Assembly (NCBI GenBank): GCA_044432645.1
Contig: JAWXUM010000001.1
Coordinates: 62,001-126,000, forward strand
Source of the DNA: SIG603 sp044432645
GTDB taxonomy: Bacteria; Bacillota; Clostridia; Oscillospirales; Acutalibacteraceae
Length of the DNA: 64,000 nt
Reading direction: 5' to 3'
Made by a program: the position numbers and the translations under genes. Positions within the stretch are counted from its first letter, which is position 1. Each line of letters opens with the position of its first letter. Below, in pieces: positions 62,119 to 64,000 of the stretch. The notes under the pieces were generated by a model. It worked only from the letters and a program-made list of their open reading frames with translations, was not told the origin of the DNA and made no database searches.

Positions 62119-64000
62119 ATGGCTCAAAAATTCGTATATCAATTTAGCGAAGGTAACGGCAGCATGAGAGAACTTCTTGGCGGTAAAGGTGCAAACCTTG
62201 CTGAGATGACAATCTTAGGCTTACCAGTACCACAAGGTTTCACAATTTCAACTGAGGCTTGTACTCAATATTATGAAGACGGCAAAAAAATCAATGATTC
62301 TATTGATGCTGAAATCATGGAAAACATTACTAAAATGGAAGCAACAGTTGGCAAAAAATTCGGCGACATCAATAACCCACTTTTAGTTTCAGTTCGTTCA
62401 GGTGCTAGAGCTTCTATGCCTGGTATGATGGACACAATTCTTAACTTAGGTCTTAACGAAGAAGTTGTAGAAGCAATTGCTACAAAATCTGGCAACCCGA
62501 GATGGGCTTATGACTGTTATAGAAGATTTATCCAAATGTATTCAGACGTTGTTATGGAAGTTGGTAAAAAATTCTTTGAAGAATTAATCGACGAAATGAA
62601 AGAAGCAAAAGGTATTGTTAATGACGTTGATTTAACTGCTGAAGATTTAAAAGTTCTTGCAGAACAATTTAAAGCTGAATACAAAAAAGTAATCGGTTCA
62701 GACTTCCCAACAGACCCTAAAGAGCAACTTATGGGTGCTGTTAAAGCTGTTTTTAGATCATGGGACAACCCAAGAGCTAACTTCTACAGAATGCAAAATG
62801 AAATTCCTTACTCATGGGGTACTGCTGTTAACGTTCAAGCTATGGCTTTCGGTAACATGGGCGAAACTTCTGGTACAGGTGTTGCATTTACTCGTGACCC
62901 TTCAACTGGTGAGAAAAAACTTATGGGTGAATTCCTAATGAACGCACAAGGTGAAGACGTTGTTGCTGGTATTAGAACTCCACAACCTATCGCTCAACTT
63001 AAAGAAGTTATGCCTGCAGCTTACGACGAGTTCGTAAAAATCTGCGATATTCTAGAAAATCACTACCATGATATGCAAGACATGGAATTTACTATAGAAG
63101 ATACAAAACTTTACATGCTACAAACAAGAAACGGCAAAAGAACAGCTGCTGCTGCACTTAAAATTGCTTGTGACCTACTAGACGAAGGCATGAAATCTGA
63201 AGAAGAAGCAATTCTAATGATAGACCCTAAACAATTAGATGCTCTACTTCACCCACAATTTGACGGTAAAGCTTTAAAAGCTGCTGCTCCAATTGGTTCA
63301 GCTCTTGCTGCTTCTCCAGGTGCTGCTTGTGGTAAAATCGTTTTCACTGCTGAAGATGCTGTTGCTCTGGCGAAAAAGGCGAAGATGTTATTCTAGTTAG
63401 ACTAGAAACTTCTCCAGAAGACATCGAAGGTATGCACTATGCACAAGGTATCTTAACCGCTCGTGGTGGTATGACTTCTCACGCAGCTGTTGTTGCTCGT
63501 GGTATGGGTACTTGCTGTGTTTCTGGTTGTACAGAACTTAAAATTAACGAAGAAGCTAAAACTTGCGTTTTAGATGGCAAAACTTATGTTGAGGGCGATT
63601 ATATGTCACTTGATGGTACTACTGGTAACATCTATGGCGAGGCTATCCCAACAGTTCCTGCTTCAATTGGTGGCGATTTCGACACAATTATGCAACTTGC
63701 TGATAAATTCAGAACTCTAAAAGTTAGAACAAACGCTGACACACCTGCTGACGCTGCGCAAGCTATGTCATTTGGTGCTGAGGGTATTGGCCTTTGCCGT
63801 ACAGAGCATATGTTCTTCGAAGCTGATAGAATTGCTGCTATCCGTGAAATGATTTGTTCAGATACAGTTGAGCAAAGACAAGCTGCTCTTGCTAAAATCG
63901 AGCCAATGCAACAAGGCGACTTCGAGCAACTTTACACAACAATGAAAGGTTTCCCAGTTACAATTCGTTTCTTGGATCCACCTCTACATGAGTTCGTTCC
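62119..64000 (+). CDS. ppdK: Pyruvate phosphate dikinase, 3' end outside window, with a frameshift
   Basis: The first frame (62119-63396) encodes 425 residues: the ATP-grasp nucleotide-binding part with GGKGANLAEM, SVRSGARASMPGMMDT and AFTRDPSTGEK, tags of PPDK. At 63373-63377 a run of five A shifts the frame; one more A would restore GEDVILVRLETSPEDIEGM and the rest. The second frame (63378 to the window end) carries the phosphohistidine loop GGMTSHAAVVARGMG and the start of the PEP-binding barrel (GLCRTEHMFF). The enzyme interconverts pyruvate, ATP and Pi with PEP, AMP and PPi. As written, frame one alone lacks the catalytic His. AGGAGG site, strong codon bias as for a highly expressed gene. 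Confidence 0.9.

Noticed and set aside
63373..63400. Programmed -1 frameshift in ppdK as an established feature
   Set aside because: The slip site lacks a full X-XXY-YYZ heptamer (G precedes AAA AAG) and the following hairpin is weak; a sequence error is simpler.

Overview
The window is a low-G+C (roughly one third by eye) stretch of chromosome from an anaerobic, endospore-forming Firmicute, most likely class Clostridia. Supporting signs are spore genes (spmA/spmB and a three-gene GerA-type germinant receptor operon), pyruvate phosphate dikinase, rubrerythrin, class II aldolase, AGGAGG-type ribosome binding sites and simple TTGACA/TATAAT promoters. Apart from one doubtful remnant near 18.2 kb I see no phage, IS element, CRISPR array or integrase.

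Layout. 1-11.6 kb: one long minus-strand cluster for reductive pyrimidine (uracil/thymine) breakdown. In transcription order it holds an ABC importer (ATPase, two permeases, a substrate-binding lipoprotein whose domain order is circularly permuted), dihydropyrimidinase, a PreA-type dihydropyrimidine dehydrogenase with an extra Fe-S domain at its N-terminus, a PucR regulator, a class III aminotransferase, an unknown 130-residue protein, an M20 ureidopropionase-type amidohydrolase and the start of an iron alcohol dehydrogenase. Together these can take a pyrimidine to beta-alanine, then malonic semialdehyde, then 3-hydroxypropionate, freeing both ring nitrogens. The leader of the cluster carries two look-alike hairpins, the second followed by a T-run just before the first gene.

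12-17.9 kb: peptidase T; a sugar-isomerase/2-hydroxyacid-dehydrogenase fusion next to an LCP cell-wall ligase; YebC; tRNA-Leu(CAA). 18-21 kb: a broken gene, a WYL regulator with a structured leader, an unknown protein and a phosphoesterase. 21-28.7 kb: Ldh-family oxidoreductase, secreted nuclease, sugar isomerase/epimerase, lactonase, aldolase, a degenerate C39-like membrane protein and the CCA-adding enzyme. 28.7-34.4 kb (minus): a secreted acidic protein, Nudix hydrolase, serA, serC, coaX, spmB, spmA. 34.4-38.5 kb (plus): PepV-like dipeptidase, sulfatase, MFS carrier. 38.5-42.1 kb (minus): GerC-GerB-GerA. 42.2-49.1 kb: YetF-like/DUF4363 pair, GNAT, MFS, uridine-kinase-like NTPase, MATE pump, radical SAM protein, GH25 muramidase. 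49.1-51.3 kb (minus): ArsR, CcdA-thioredoxin fusion and rubrerythrin, a redox operon. 51.5-56.6 kb (plus): CadC-type repressor, HMA chaperone, P1B-ATPase, then a second atypical P1B-ATPase with small partner proteins. 56.7-61.8 kb (minus): pth, mfd and a PrsA/SurA-like lipoprotein. The window ends inside ppdK, which carries a one-base frameshift in the sequence as given.

All identifications come from motifs and remembered family patterns; no database search was run.
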